Assembly (NCBI RefSeq): GCF_000282635.1 | Contig: NZ_AKIW01000077.1 | Span: 1 to 64,000 of the forward strand | Source of the DNA: Variovorax sp. CF313 | GTDB taxonomy: Bacteria; Pseudomonadota; Gammaproteobacteria; Burkholderiales; Burkholderiaceae_C | Length of the DNA: 64,000 nucleotides | Direction of reading: 5' to 3' | Shown here: positions 44,013-53,516 of the stretch, piece after piece | Numbering within the stretch: position 1 is the stretch's first letter | Layout: each line of letters begins with the position of its first letter | Translations under genes and position numbers: made by a program | Notes under the pieces: model-generated | The model's database searches: none | What the model saw: only the letters and a program-made list of their open reading frames with translations | What the model was told of the DNA's origin: nothing

Positions 44013-44783
44013 TCAGGCCGCGTGCGGACGCACCCGGCCCTCTGGCATCTTCGCCATGTCACCGGGCCGGCCCGCAATGTGCCACTGCACATCGCGCGTC
44101 ACCCGCGCCTGCGCGCCCCGATAGCCCAAGTCGGCCCACACCTGCTCTTCCTTGCCGTGCAGCAAGTCAGTCACCTGTTCCACGTCCGCTTCGTTGGCGG
44201 CCGTCGCCGTCACGGTATGCACCAGTCCCGACTCGGCATCCACCGCGATATGCGCCTTCATGCCGAAGTGCCATTGGTTGCCCTTCTTCGTCTGGTGCAT
44301 CTCGGGGTCTCGCTCGCCCGTGCTGTTCTTGGTGGAACTGGGCGCGGCGATGATGGTTGCGTCCACGATGGAGCCGCGCTTCAGCAGCAGCCCCTTCCTG
44401 GTCAGGTGGGCGTTGACCTGCTTGAAGATGTCCTCGGCCGGATCGTTGGCCTCCAGCAGGTGGCGGAAGTTCAGGATGGTCGTCTCGTCGGGCATCGTCT
44501 CCAGACCGAGTCCGGCGAACGTGCGCAGCGAGGCGATCTCATACAGGGCTTCTTCCATCGCCGGGTCGCTCAGGGCGAACCAGTTCTGCGTCAAGTGCAC
44601 GCGCAGCATGGCTTGCAGCGGGTAGGGCCGACGGCCTCGGCCTGCCACTGGATAGTGGGGCTCGATGACCTTGAGCAGCGCCTTCCATGGCACCACCAGT
44701 TCCATCTCGGCAAGGAAGACTTCGCGCCTCGTCTTCTTCCTCTTGCCCGCTTGCTCCGCATCCGCAAAACTGATCTGGCTCAC
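44013..44783 (-). pseudogene. C-terminally truncated IS5-type transposase
   Basis: 256 residues against about 320 or more for the family. The first two catalytic Asp regions are present (GSIVDATIIAAPSS and VWADLGYRGAQ). The C-terminal part with the catalytic Glu is lost after WHIAGRPGDM, so it should be inactive. I found no matched terminal inverted repeats. It sits between the regulator locus and the integrase island. Confidence 0.8.
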
Positions 44784-44966
44784 CGCTCGTGCTCCTGTGC
44801 AGGGTTCAGGCCTTCATGCAAGAAACGTGCTCTTGATCAGACCTTCCTCAACAGTGAGGGTCATGGTATCGGCTAGAAAATACCATGATTGATGCCATGT
44901 TTGGCGCTTGGCTAGTGGCAGTCTGCGACAGCTCCCGCTAGACCAAAACGGATGCATCTCCCAATG

Positions 44967-45002
44967 AAAAAGTCCCGTCACATGAACTGCGCGGGACTTT
45001 TT
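44967..45002. terminator. bidirectional-type hairpin terminator
   Basis: aaaaagtcccg and cgggacttttt form an 11-bp perfect stem with a 14-base loop, flanked by A and T runs on both sides. No gene ends directly before it on the plus strand, so it may have served a gene lost at the island junction. Confidence 0.7.
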
Positions 45003-45023
45003 GAAAGTTGCTCAGATTGATTC

Positions 45024-45040
45024 TGGCGGAGAGTGTGTCC
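45024..45040. other. candidate island attachment-site remnant
   Basis: tggcggagagtgtgtcc, about 160 bp before the integrase gene, resembles the reverse complement of a tRNA-Ser/Leu 3' end (CTCTCCGCCA). The rest of a tRNA is not present. Integrases of this group often target tRNA ends. This is a guess from a short match; no second copy was found by eye in the window. Confidence 0.25.
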
Positions 45041-45200
45041 GTAGAACCCTTGTCCGACGAAATCCGATAAGATTCATAACTTATTGATTTTAAACAATCT
45101 TATTTGCCGAACGATCCGACGAAGTCCGATCAAATCTGGTGACGGCCGATGTTTTATGTGGGCACAATGTGGGACAAAATAGTTCGACGGAATCAGTCCC

Positions 45201-46433
45201 ATGCCCAAGCTCGCCCCTGAACTCTCTGCCCGCGCGGTGGCCGCCATCAAGTCCGAAGGTCGCCATGCCGTAGGCGGTGCCCCTGGGCTCCACCTACGCA
45301 TTTCGGCTGGACACCGTGGCTGGGTCCTGCGCATCATGGTCGGTGAGCAGCGCCGGGATTTCGGCTTGGGCCCCTTCCCCGAGGTCGGCTTGGCCGAAGC
45401 TCGCGAGAAGGCCCGGGAGATGCACAAGCTCGTCGGCCAGGGACTCGATCCGCTGATCACCAAGCGCGCGCAGCGTGGTGCGTTGCTGGCCCGCCAAGCT
45501 GCCGAAAAAAACTTCGACTGGTGTACGACAGAGTTCATCAAGTCGAAGTCGGACGAATGGAAGAACCCCAAGCATCGTCAGCAGTGGGAGAACACTCTCA
45601 AGGCGTACGCCTCGCCGCACCTCGGACACCTGCTTGTACAAGACATCGATCTGCAGCACGTGTTGCTTTGCCTAGAGCCGATCTGGAAGACCAAGAATGA
45701 GACGGCTTCCCGCTTGCGCGGGCGCATTGAATCGGTGCTTGACTGGGCCACGGTGCGCAAGTACCGCGCCGGGGAGAATCCGGCGCGTTGGAAGGGCCAC
45801 TTGGACAAGGTACTGGCTGCGCCGATGAAAATCCAGAAGGTACAGCATCACCGCGCGGTGCCGATCGACGGGATGTGGTCCTTCATGACTGATCTACGGC
45901 AGCGTGCCGGCGTGGCGGCGCGTGCTCTGGAGTTCACCATTCTGACCGCAGCGCGCTCCGGAGAAATACGAGGTGCTACTTGGGGCGAGCTGGATCTGGA
46001 GGCGAAGATCTGGACGATCCCCGCTGAGCGGATGAAAGCTGGTCGCGAGCATCGCATCCCGCTGTGCAAGGCAGCAATGAGTCTGCTCGAGGAACTGCCC
46101 AAGGGAGCTCCAACGGAGCTTGTGTTTCCAGGCACCAAGGACAAGGCGCTGTCAGACATGAGTCTGACTGCCGTGATGCGTCGCATGAGTGCCGACGCCG
46201 TGCCGCACGGGTTTCGCTCGACATTTCGAGACTGGGTGGGAGATCGAACCTCCTATCCTCGAGACTTGGCCGAGATGGCGCTCGCGCACATCATCGAGAG
46301 CAAGACTGAAGGGGCGTACCGACGAGGAGACGCCATTGAACGGCGCCGCGAAATGATGGATGCCTGGGCTCAATTCATCGCGACAAAGGTCACGAAGAAG
46401 AGCGAGAAAATCGCCAGCCGGTCTGTTACGTGA
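45201..46433 (+). CDS. DUF4102-type tyrosine integrase
   Basis: This 410-residue integrase of the P4/prophage type has an N-terminal DUF4102 arm-binding domain (residues 1-90: LSARAVAAIKSEG, GWVLRIMVGEQRRDFGLGPF). A core-binding domain follows, then the catalytic domain with Arg in AARSGEIRGATW, HGFRSTFRDW (H-x-x-R) and Tyr in TEGAYRRGD. It would integrate and excise the island. It points into the accessory region and marks its left end. Confidence 0.93.
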   Translation: MPKLAPELSARAVAAIKSEGRHAVGGAPGLHLRISAGHRGWVLRIMVGEQRRDFGLGPFPEVGLAEAREKAREMHKLVGQGLDPLITKRAQRGALLARQAAEKNFDWCTTEFIKSKSDEWKNPKHRQQWENTLKAYASPHLGHLLVQDIDLQHVLLCLEPIWKTKNETASRLRGRIESVLDWATVRKYRAGENPARWKGHLDKVLAAPMKIQKVQHHRAVPIDGMWSFMTDLRQRAGVAARALEFTILTAARSGEIRGATWGELDLEAKIWTIPAERMKAGREHRIPLCKAAMSLLEELPKGAPTELVFPGTKDKALSDMSLTAVMRRMSADAVPHGFRSTFRDWVGDRTSYPRDLAEMALAHIIESKTEGAYRRGDAIERRREMMDAWAQFIATKVTKKSEKIASRSVT

Positions 46434-46764
46434 CGGATTCACGCAGCCCTCCGCCCAATGCTTGATCGACTTCTTCGCAGCGGGCGCAGTCCCCTCAATT
46501 TGCTGAAATCGAAGTCTAAAAGCAGTCGCTCAACGTTGAGGCTGACCTGAGAGCGGCTTTTGGGGCTGGAGCCAGCGGCGCGAGATGGCGCAAGCCTGAG
46601 CGGACCTGCTGGACGACCTCGCAGCTGGTCGATCCGTGGCCGTGGCGCCGAGGCGCCGAGACTCGGCGGTAGACTGGCTGGCATGGTCCGGTTTTCGGCC
46701 ACGGGAGGAAAGCTCGAAGCTGCGACATAGCTCGCCTCTCGCCGACGCAAGGAGTAGTCAACGC
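46434..46764. other. island spacer with recurrent motif copy
   Basis: No gene supported. It contains ggtccggttttcggccacgg (46684-46703), the left-most copy of the degenerate motif that recurs between island genes, and the ribosome binding site of the next gene. Confidence 0.5.
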
Positions 46765-48414
46765 ATGCAGATTCCACCCGATGACGACGTGTTCTTCGAC
46801 ACGCCGCCCGTGCTTGGCGCGCCTCCGTCGGATTTCGCTGCCTGCCTGAATGCGCACGGCCTCTACAGCACCAAGCAGTTCGTCATGCGATTGAGCCCGC
46901 GCATTCACCAGCTGCTAGAACATGTTCCTGCTGGCGTTTTTGGCGGCGGGGCTCTTGGTCCTGAGGTGCTGAAGGCGTATGGCACCTACCTCCACGAGAC
47001 CATTCACTGGTGGCAGCACAAAGGTTCGTTCGCGGGGTTTGTTTATTCCATGGCGTACCCTGCGCAGACCCACGCGAACTTCGGCCTCCTCCGCGAATTC
47101 GTGCGGGAAGTAGGAACGGTCAAATCGATCAAAACATGGTCGCTCGAAGAGCAGAAGCGCGGACGAGACGACGCGCCGCTGCGGAATGCGCATGCCATCG
47201 TCAACAACCTGGTGGACGTGGAGTTTTACAAGCTCAGGGTCGCCTTCCCGAAGACGTTCGCGAAGCTGGTCAACGACGACTACTTTCACAGCGTTGGTCA
47301 CAGCTATCACATGGCCTATCACCACGCCCTGGATGTGATCTGGTCGATGTTTGACGGAGGTACCGGCATCTTGCCCGCCACGCGCGACTGGGAGCAGAAA
47401 TTTACGGAGCTCACCCAACGTGAGGAGGAAGGGTTCTATCGTGGATCTCCCGTGGGATTGCCGCCGCTGGGTCTTCTCGAGATCTTTGAGGGGCAAGCAA
47501 GACTTTCTCAGCTGCACTTCTTGGTGGGTGCCGGCGTCCTGGACGGCAAGTGGAATGTGCTCGAGGCTTTGGGCTACTTCAAGGGCGTGTACGGCGATGC
47601 GTTTCGCTTGTTTTTGCGGTTGACGGGGCTGCCCGTGCCCAGAACCGTCGAAGATTCGGCGGTCGGCGTGTTCTTGCTCGTTTGCGATCTCGCGCTCAAT
47701 CCAACCGCAGGCTTTCCGTGCTCGCTGCGAGACCCTGAGGACTTCATCGATGATGTCGACCCGGGGATTCGGTTTGCCCGCATGTGCCTCGCGATCCAGG
47801 AGACGCCTGACATCGCTGAAGGAGTTGTGGACTATTCGCAGGAAGAGTACATCGCGGTATCCGAAGCCCTCACAGAGGCCTGCGGCTATGACCATCCCCT
47901 CGCCGCGCTCCAGGAGGTCACCAGCTGGGTGCAGCGGGTGCCCAAGGTGTCTGAGCTCATGGAGGAATGGAAGACGTTTCGCTTCTCACTGCCCAATCTT
48001 CCGATCCGACTGCTGTTTGCGGAACTCATTTCGTTTTCGATAGACAAACTTGAACGGCCGGAATTCTTCTGCTGGCCGGGAATTCACATGAGTGGCCGGC
48101 GCGTGCGGGACGATAACCTCTCACTGCTCATGAACCACCTTACTTTGTTCGCTGACAAGGAAGACAGTCAGGCGGTGTTCGCGAGGGAGCTGGGCGGCAA
48201 GGATCCCGCCGGCGTCGCAGATACTTTCAATGCGTTCTATGCGCACAGCGTCGTGCACGACCTGACGCATCAATGGGTGCTCAAGGACGGGGATTTTGTT
48301 TTCGACTACTCTTGGCTGGCCGACGGAAAAGCGCAGGAGGAAATTGAGGCTTGGGTGATAGAACACTTCGCCAGCGCATACGGCGCAAAGCCGCAGGACT
48401 TTTGCGCCCTTTAG
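46765..48414 (+). CDS. unknown protein with HExxH-type motif
   Basis: ATG at 46765 follows AAGGAG; 549 residues, no signal peptide. The striking site is HETIHWWQH (residues 77-85) in a helix, the pattern of zinc metallopeptidases. A further His cluster (HSVGHSYHMAYHHALD, about 175-190) and EIFEGQARLSQLHF (about 238-251) could supply more ligands, though the spacing is not that of a standard family. No known domain is recognised. It is the first island gene behind the integrase. Confidence 0.7.
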   Translation: MQIPPDDDVFFDTPPVLGAPPSDFAACLNAHGLYSTKQFVMRLSPRIHQLLEHVPAGVFGGGALGPEVLKAYGTYLHETIHWWQHKGSFAGFVYSMAYPAQTHANFGLLREFVREVGTVKSIKTWSLEEQKRGRDDAPLRNAHAIVNNLVDVEFYKLRVAFPKTFAKLVNDDYFHSVGHSYHMAYHHALDVIWSMFDGGTGILPATRDWEQKFTELTQREEEGFYRGSPVGLPPLGLLEIFEGQARLSQLHFLVGAGVLDGKWNVLEALGYFKGVYGDAFRLFLRLTGLPVPRTVEDSAVGVFLLVCDLALNPTAGFPCSLRDPEDFIDDVDPGIRFARMCLAIQETPDIAEGVVDYSQEEYIAVSEALTEACGYDHPLAALQEVTSWVQRVPKVSELMEEWKTFRFSLPNLPIRLLFAELISFSIDKLERPEFFCWPGIHMSGRRVRDDNLSLLMNHLTLFADKEDSQAVFARELGGKDPAGVADTFNAFYAHSVVHDLTHQWVLKDGDFVFDYSWLADGKAQEEIEAWVIEHFASAYGAKPQDFCAL

Positions 48415-48824
48415 AAGTCAGTTGACCTCGCCACCAACGTTCGAGTCAGTCAGGACAGGGCTGTTCTGCCTCATTTCGATGACTAGACCTCATTCGTCCG
48501 GCAAGTTTGTCCGGCATCTGGACATTCTGGGATTCAAGAACTTGGTCCTCGATCCCAGTGGCAATCCTGTTGCATAACGCAGCCACTTGGGCCCTGCATC
48601 TGAGCGACCGCAACCAGCCTGAAGCGGGTGTATCCGAAGGGCGCCTACGCAGCGTTTGCCGACATCCCTCGGCCTCGCGCGAATGGGTACTATCGGCCAG
48701 GACCGGACTTTCGACTAGGCTGTCCAGTCTCCTTCGATGGAGCCGTTCAGCCCCCGGCGAGTCAGGTATGCGTATGGCCGTTCAAGAGCCAGCAGAATTC
48801 GTCCAAGCACGAATGGGAAAAAAG
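48415..48824. other. island spacer of about 400 bp
   Basis: Only one minor open frame is seen (48479-48577, 32 codons, ATG start, reading HLDILGFKNLVLDPSGNP), with no support as a gene. A reverse-oriented copy of the recurrent intergenic motif lies at 48691-48710. Confidence 0.4.
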
Positions 48825-49076
48825 ATGAACTTTCACGGTCGAGATTTCGAAACGGTCATGGGTTCGGATGTGCAGCGAGACGGCATGTTTCTGGAACTCC
48901 GAGAGATAGGCGGCAAAGACTGCGCTGAGGTTTTCTACAGCGATTTGACGCACGAGTTCACCGTGACGATGTTCGAACCATCGTTGCCAGTGGAGGTCCT
49001 GACATGGCTTGTCGACGAGGCGCACAGTCGATTGCCCGCGAGGAACACAATTGTGAATGGCGGCGCTTCCTTGTAG
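48825..49076 (+). CDS. small unknown protein
   Basis: ATG at 48825 gives 83 residues (MNFHGRDFETVMGSD..); the longer frame upstream runs through spacer sequence. It is a compact mixed alpha/beta protein with an acidic, aromatic profile, resembling single-domain immunity-type proteins in size. Family not recognised. It is flanked on both sides by copies of the recurrent intergenic motif. Confidence 0.55.
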   Translation: MNFHGRDFETVMGSDVQRDGMFLELREIGGKDCAEVFYSDLTHEFTVTMFEPSLPVEVLTWLVDEAHSRLPARNTIVNGGASL

Positions 49077-49156
49077 GGCGGCACGCGGCCACTATCAGAC
49101 CTTCGGCTGCAAGGCAGAATTCGGCGCCAGAGCGGTCATTGATTGCCGGAACCTTC

Positions 49157-49609
49157 ATGATTGACGCAGACGATTTTGACTGGAACAAAGCCGCGCCGGA
49201 TTTCATAGTCGATCTCGCCGAGTTGGACGACGACGACTACGGGTTTGTCTACCGAGGCGAGCCTTTCAGCGGGGTAGCGATCTCCTACTACGGCAACGGG
49301 CAGGTTGAATCGCGGCGTCCTTGCCTAAACGGATTTCCGCATGGCCACTGTCAGTGGTGGCATGACAACGGGCAACTCAGTCAAGAATGGACTGCGTTTG
49401 CAGGTATGGGGCACGGCTGGGGGACGACATGGAACGAAGATGGGGGCGTTGTGAAGAAACGTCTGAGTGAGTTTGGGCGCGCTCTGGAGTGGACCATCTT
49501 CGACCCCGATGGCGCGGTGATCGAGACCGGGACAAACCGTGAAGACAAGCCGACACTGGAATGGATCGAGAAGTACAGGCGGCGCTTTCCAAACGCCCCC
49601 GTCGTATGA
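49157..49609 (+). CDS. MORN-repeat (YwqK-like) protein
   Basis: ATG at 49157, 150 residues. MORN-type units are seen at residues 30-100: GFVYRGEPFSGVAISYYGNG, QVESRRPCLNGFPHG, WWHDNGQLSQEW. Similar proteins are often annotated as YwqK-family antitoxins, but a function is not established. A second MORN protein is encoded at 53978-54295 on the other strand. Confidence 0.65.
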   Translation: MIDADDFDWNKAAPDFIVDLAELDDDDYGFVYRGEPFSGVAISYYGNGQVESRRPCLNGFPHGHCQWWHDNGQLSQEWTAFAGMGHGWGTTWNEDGGVVKKRLSEFGRALEWTIFDPDGAVIETGTNREDKPTLEWIEKYRRRFPNAPVV

Positions 49610-49769
49610 GACTGCGAACTACCGCTGCTAGGACGACCTCGATGGCCGCTTTGCGCACTATCCGTCTCGGTCCCGTAGCAGGATTCGGCCAGAACCGGCC
49701 GTTCGCCGAGCCGGCACAATGCGGCCCAAAGCGGACATCTGGAAGCCAAGCCAACCCTCCCTTTACCTC

Positions 49770-50438
49770 ATGTTGAAGTTGCGCCCCCATCTCCTAATCG
49801 GCCGTGGATTGGTGATCGCTGTCCTCACTCTTGGTTCGAATCTTTTGTCGCACGCGGGCAGCAAAGAGGAGCGAGAGGTTCTTGCGATTGCCAAGGCCGA
49901 GCGGACTGCCTTCATCGCTGGCTTCGAAGGCGCGCTGAAGAGTTGGTGCATGAGCAAGAAGCAGTCATGTGCTTCGGAGGTGCTTGTCCGACCGAACAGC
50001 ATGTCTGTCCCGCCACCGTACGATCAATTGCGTGTGGACTTCATGTCCAACCTCAATGGAAAGGCTGAAATCGGGCGTTTTCACCAACCCGCCCCCGCGA
50101 GTCGCTTCAAGCCCCACGAAGTGAAATTCTCAGACCGAATGCGAATTGCCTTACACCCCTTCGTCTGGGATCGTGTGCAGATCAGAGCGAACGGCGTCCC
50201 GAAGCAAATTGAGCCGCTGACGGCATGGGCCATTCGTTGGATCGACCTTGGCGATGCGAACGCTGTCGCCACCGGCAAGGAACAGACCGTCATTCATTCA
50301 GTGGTCTACCCGTCGGTGGAGAAAGGCCGATGGCAAACGGAAATTGACTTAGGTACTGCTCCCTCGGAGGCAGTGGTTGACCTCCTGAAAGCCCTGGATC
50401 AGATGGGACTGACTCATATTGAAATGGGTACGTTCTGA
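49770..50438 (+). CDS. unknown secreted protein
   Basis: MLKLRPHLLIGRG at 49770 gives 222 residues with a Sec-type signal (residues 1-30, ending LLSHAG). The mature part has two Cys close together (WCMSKKQSCASE), then a beta-rich C-terminal half with Trp residues. I do not recognise a family. The alternative start at 49719 would bury the signal sequence. Confidence 0.55.
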   Translation: MLKLRPHLLIGRGLVIAVLTLGSNLLSHAGSKEEREVLAIAKAERTAFIAGFEGALKSWCMSKKQSCASEVLVRPNSMSVPPPYDQLRVDFMSNLNGKAEIGRFHQPAPASRFKPHEVKFSDRMRIALHPFVWDRVQIRANGVPKQIEPLTAWAIRWIDLGDANAVATGKEQTVIHSVVYPSVEKGRWQTEIDLGTAPSEAVVDLLKALDQMGLTHIEMGTF

Positions 50439-50453
50439 GGGGAGTCGACGAAC

Positions 50454-50961
50454 ATGCGCCGGTCCGCTTCGAGCACAAGTGCCGTCGCTACGATTACCGA
50501 TCTCGGCCACGAGCAGTCATACGATTTCAACGCTCAAGATCTATCAAGCATGCTCACAGACATCCTGATTGCCTCGACTGGCGATGCGCCCGAAATTCTT
50601 TCCGCTGCTTCAGGTGGCTGGCCTCGTTTGCAGTTCAACTCTTTGGACAACATGGCGCTAGCCGGACTTTGGTCCGCTCTCGGCGGGACTACCGAGGCAG
50701 ATTTTGAGGGGTGAGAAGCACCTCCTTGCGCACACGCAGGAGCGATGGGTCTTTGAATTTCCGCAGGATTTCGTGCATAGGCTTGCTGCATTGCAGTCTG
50801 ACGCCACCGCGGAAGTCGCAATGTCCTGGGCCAAGCATGAAGAGTTGGCACACATGGGCGCTGACGGCCCTGGAATCGAGCCGGTCGTAGAGGCGATGAG
50901 CGTATTCGCTCGGCAGGCGATAGGCCAGGGCAAGAGCCTTCTTCTCTTTATGTGCATCTAG
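50454..50961 (+). pseudogene. unknown gene broken by a single frameshift
   Basis: Two good frames join end to end. The first (50454-50714) ends LAGLWSALGGTTEADFEG-stop; the second (from about 50704) continues GEKHLLAHTQERWVFEFPQD to a stop at 50961. Dropping the T at 50712 would fuse them into one protein of about 170 residues. The joined protein resembles a common small cytoplasmic family with a C-terminal ..GQGKSLLLFMCI end. It could be a real mutation or a sequencing error. Confidence 0.6.
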
Positions 50962-51014
50962 CGGCAAGCCTGCTGACGGCCAGAACCAGACCTTCAACGT
51001 CGCCCAATAACGAC

Positions 51015-51500
51015 ATGACCCAACCGGACTTTCTTCGACTTTTGCTGTCCATCGACTTCCCAATGAAGTACTGGGCGCTTTGTGACCGCTACCCCCGGAA
51101 TCCCCAAGCGAGCTATCCTGGTCAAAAAACAGAGGTCCTGTCGGCCTTTCAAGAAGTCGATGCCAACCCGCGCTACGACAGTCGAGACCGGTCATACGAG
51201 GTGGAGGCAGAGGTCATTTCGGGTCTGGAGTGGAGCGCGCTTTTTGTGATGCAACGCTCCGGTCCCGAGCTAATGATGTCGGCCGTCGGGTCGAGCGGCA
51301 CTATCGGCTCGAACTTCGCGGTGCTTGCCTATGACGCGAAGGTTCTTGAGGACCCAACGTTCTCTAGAAGCCCCTTTTCGGGACCTGTACCCTATCCTCG
51401 GCCGGATGCGGCTAGCCCTGAGGCATTGCGATCACTCATCCGAGACTTCATCGTTCTTGTCCGAGAAATAAAAGCTGCGCTGCAAGCACATCCGGCTTAG
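51015..51500 (+). CDS. unknown 161-residue protein
   Basis: MTQPDFLRLLLSIDFP at 51015 is chosen; the frame extends further upstream through a motif-bearing spacer. The protein is soluble, with a helical C-terminal segment (LRSLIRDFIVLVREIKAALQ). Size and setting suggest an immunity-type protein; no family recognised. Confidence 0.5.
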   Translation: MTQPDFLRLLLSIDFPMKYWALCDRYPRNPQASYPGQKTEVLSAFQEVDANPRYDSRDRSYEVEAEVISGLEWSALFVMQRSGPELMMSAVGSSGTIGSNFAVLAYDAKVLEDPTFSRSPFSGPVPYPRPDAASPEALRSLIRDFIVLVREIKAALQAHPA

Positions 51501-51613
51501 CCGGGCAGGTTGTTTTGGGTCCGCTTTGGAGCGAAGCGAACTTCGGCTTTGGGCCCGAAGCTGCCGTACGCGCTTGCACAAAGCGGTCGTTGCACGCGCT
51601 GCTTTGAGCAGTG

Positions 51614-52189
51614 CTAGCTAGTGAACGCCTTCGGCTCGACGAGCCGTACACCGGTAAGCAAGGCAAGGTCTTCTGCGAGGGCTTCGTTCACCGCGATTCG
51701 GCCCACCTCCTCGAAGTACGCGATAGGCGCTCTACCCATCGGATCATCTTTCAGCACCAACTTTTCGACATCCCTCATCAGGCCGAATTCGAGAAGTCGC
51801 CGGTCGAATATCGAGTGGTCAAGGTCGGCAGCCGACTTCTCGATGTTCAAGACGTTTAGCGCAAAGAATTCTCCCAGGAGCACCTTTCGCTTGTACGTTG
51901 CCTCTAGCGGCAGGTATTCGCAGTCGCAGTTGTGTGACACAAGGAGTTCGACGAAACGTCGCGAGACGACGTAGAACGGGACGGTCATCATGAAGTCTGT
52001 CAATCCCGGAGGACTTTCGCGGTCATCGACCAAGGTAACCCGAACCCTCCCCCAAAGTGACTCTTGCGACTGCCCACGGCAGAGGCCGTATGCAGGGTCA
52101 TCGAACAGCCGGTTCAGATCCGCTTGATGTGGCCGCGCCTCCGGTCCCGGCACGCTGCGGCGGAGGTCGATTTCAAGGAGCTTTGTCAT
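51614..52189 (-). CDS. immunity-like protein (possibly Imm11/DUF1629 type)
   Basis: This 191-residue protein has a central block (PFYVVSRRFVELLVSHNCDC, EYLPLEATYKRK) and an acidic C-terminus that recall the Imm11/DUF1629 group. The match is by general pattern only. It is the first of the minus-strand island genes and is divergent from the membrane/coiled-coil gene at 52353. A motif copy lies in the divergent gap. Confidence 0.5.
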   Translation of the reverse strand: MTKLLEIDLRRSVPGPEARPHQADLNRLFDDPAYGLCRGQSQESLWGRVRVTLVDDRESPPGLTDFMMTVPFYVVSRRFVELLVSHNCDCEYLPLEATYKRKVLLGEFFALNVLNIEKSAADLDHSIFDRRLLEFGLMRDVEKLVLKDDPMGRAPIAYFEEVGRIAVNEALAEDLALLTGVRLVEPKAFTS

Positions 52190-52352
52190 GCGTCAGTAGT
52201 TCCGCTTCTGGCCGACTGTAGCCGAAGGGCGGCTGCCTCCACAGGGCCCTTTGGGGCCGTTCTGTCTGCTTCAAAGCGGACGTGGTCATTGAGGCGTCCC
52301 AATAATGACGGCCACCTGCAATTTGAAGACCTGACGGCACAATGCCGGAGCC

Positions 52353-53468
52353 ATGATCTCGACTGCTGCAGCACAACCTCTTCCCGCCGCCTCTGCGCCA
52401 GCACAGTCGGCTTCCTCACCTGTGGCGCCTGCCACCACTGCTTCCAGCAGGCCGGTGCCGGTTCAGGCTGGCTACAGCGCCATTCAGGTGGAGTTGAAGC
52501 CCGCGGACAAGCAGGGTGGATGGACAGACCCCACGGCTGTGGTACCCGCTCTGGCGATTTTGGGTAGTGTCATCGCCACGTTCTTGCAACTGCACTACGC
52601 AAAGCGGAACCTCAACAGCCAGTTAGAGGCCACGCGGGTTGCCGCCGAAAAACAGATCAATGCGCAGTGGACAAACACCCAAGCCCAACTGGAAGCGGCG
52701 CGCGCACAGGCAGCGAATCAGATTGCAGAGGCTCGCAAAGATGCGCAGGAAGAGAGAGAGCATGCCCGCTTGAAGGAAATCGATGCTCGTCTGGCTCAGG
52801 AGCGAACCAAGGTCTTCACGGAACTGATTGAGTCATACAAGAAGGCGATGCTCGTGATTGGTGCATTGGCGCAGGCTAACCCGGCCAAGGACAAGAAGTT
52901 GTCCGATCCAGTAGCAGATCTCACTGCGAGCGTGAACAAGGTCTGGCTTTTCGCCGGCACGCAGACTGTGTTGGAAACGCGCGAGCTCTTGGCCGACGTT
53001 ATGGAGACGTTCTTGCTGGGTATGGAGCACTGCATGCCCATCTACCGCAACCTTCGCGGTATCGAGGAACACGAAGAGAAGATCAAGACCTACTTGGAAG
53101 AGAAGAAGGAAAACAGTGCAGCGTTGTCGGCCTTCCAGCAAAGGGAGGCTGGCGTGCTTCCGAACACGCTCGAGCACAACGCTCAGAAGGACTTGTTGAT
53201 CGGCAAAGTCACTCGTTCTGGCGAGGCAGTATCGCAAGGCCGCAGGCTCCGCCAAGAAATCGTGAACGAGAACGCGATGCTTACCAAGGGTTATGTAGCG
53301 TGGCTGGCTCCACGCCAAGTTGGACTGATGAACAGTCTCAACGACGTTCTCAAGAGAGCTCGGTTGGAACTGCATGTGCCAGGCGAAATGGAGTCGATTG
53401 ACCTCCAGACTGTAGAAATGTTAAAGCGGCTTCAACAGGCGATGGCACGAGTTTCCTCGCTCGCCTGA
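52353..53468 (+). CDS. membrane-anchored coiled-coil protein of unknown function
   Basis: This 371-residue protein begins with an Ala/Pro/Ser-rich leader (residues 1-45). One membrane segment follows (VVPALAILGSVIATFLQLHY, about 63-82). A long coiled coil (about 85-155, rich in Ala, Gln, Glu, Arg) leads to a helical cytoplasmic domain. The layout is that of a single-pass sensor or effector anchored in the inner membrane. No family recognised. Confidence 0.6.
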   Translation: MISTAAAQPLPAASAPAQSASSPVAPATTASSRPVPVQAGYSAIQVELKPADKQGGWTDPTAVVPALAILGSVIATFLQLHYAKRNLNSQLEATRVAAEKQINAQWTNTQAQLEAARAQAANQIAEARKDAQEEREHARLKEIDARLAQERTKVFTELIESYKKAMLVIGALAQANPAKDKKLSDPVADLTASVNKVWLFAGTQTVLETRELLADVMETFLLGMEHCMPIYRNLRGIEEHEEKIKTYLEEKKENSAALSAFQQREAGVLPNTLEHNAQKDLLIGKVTRSGEAVSQGRRLRQEIVNENAMLTKGYVAWLAPRQVGLMNSLNDVLKRARLELHVPGEMESIDLQTVEMLKRLQQAMARVSSLA

Positions 53469-53516
53469 GCGGCCGCTCTTGGCCGAATCCTGGCGTATGT
53501 GATGCGGCTCCGAGCA

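Noticed and set aside
44022-44876. 284-codon plus-strand frame over the IS5-type transposase
   Set aside because: Antisense shadow of a clear transposase frame.
45024-45100. Complete tRNA gene at the island border
   Set aside because: Only a short 3'-end-like piece is present; no cloverleaf arms can be drawn.
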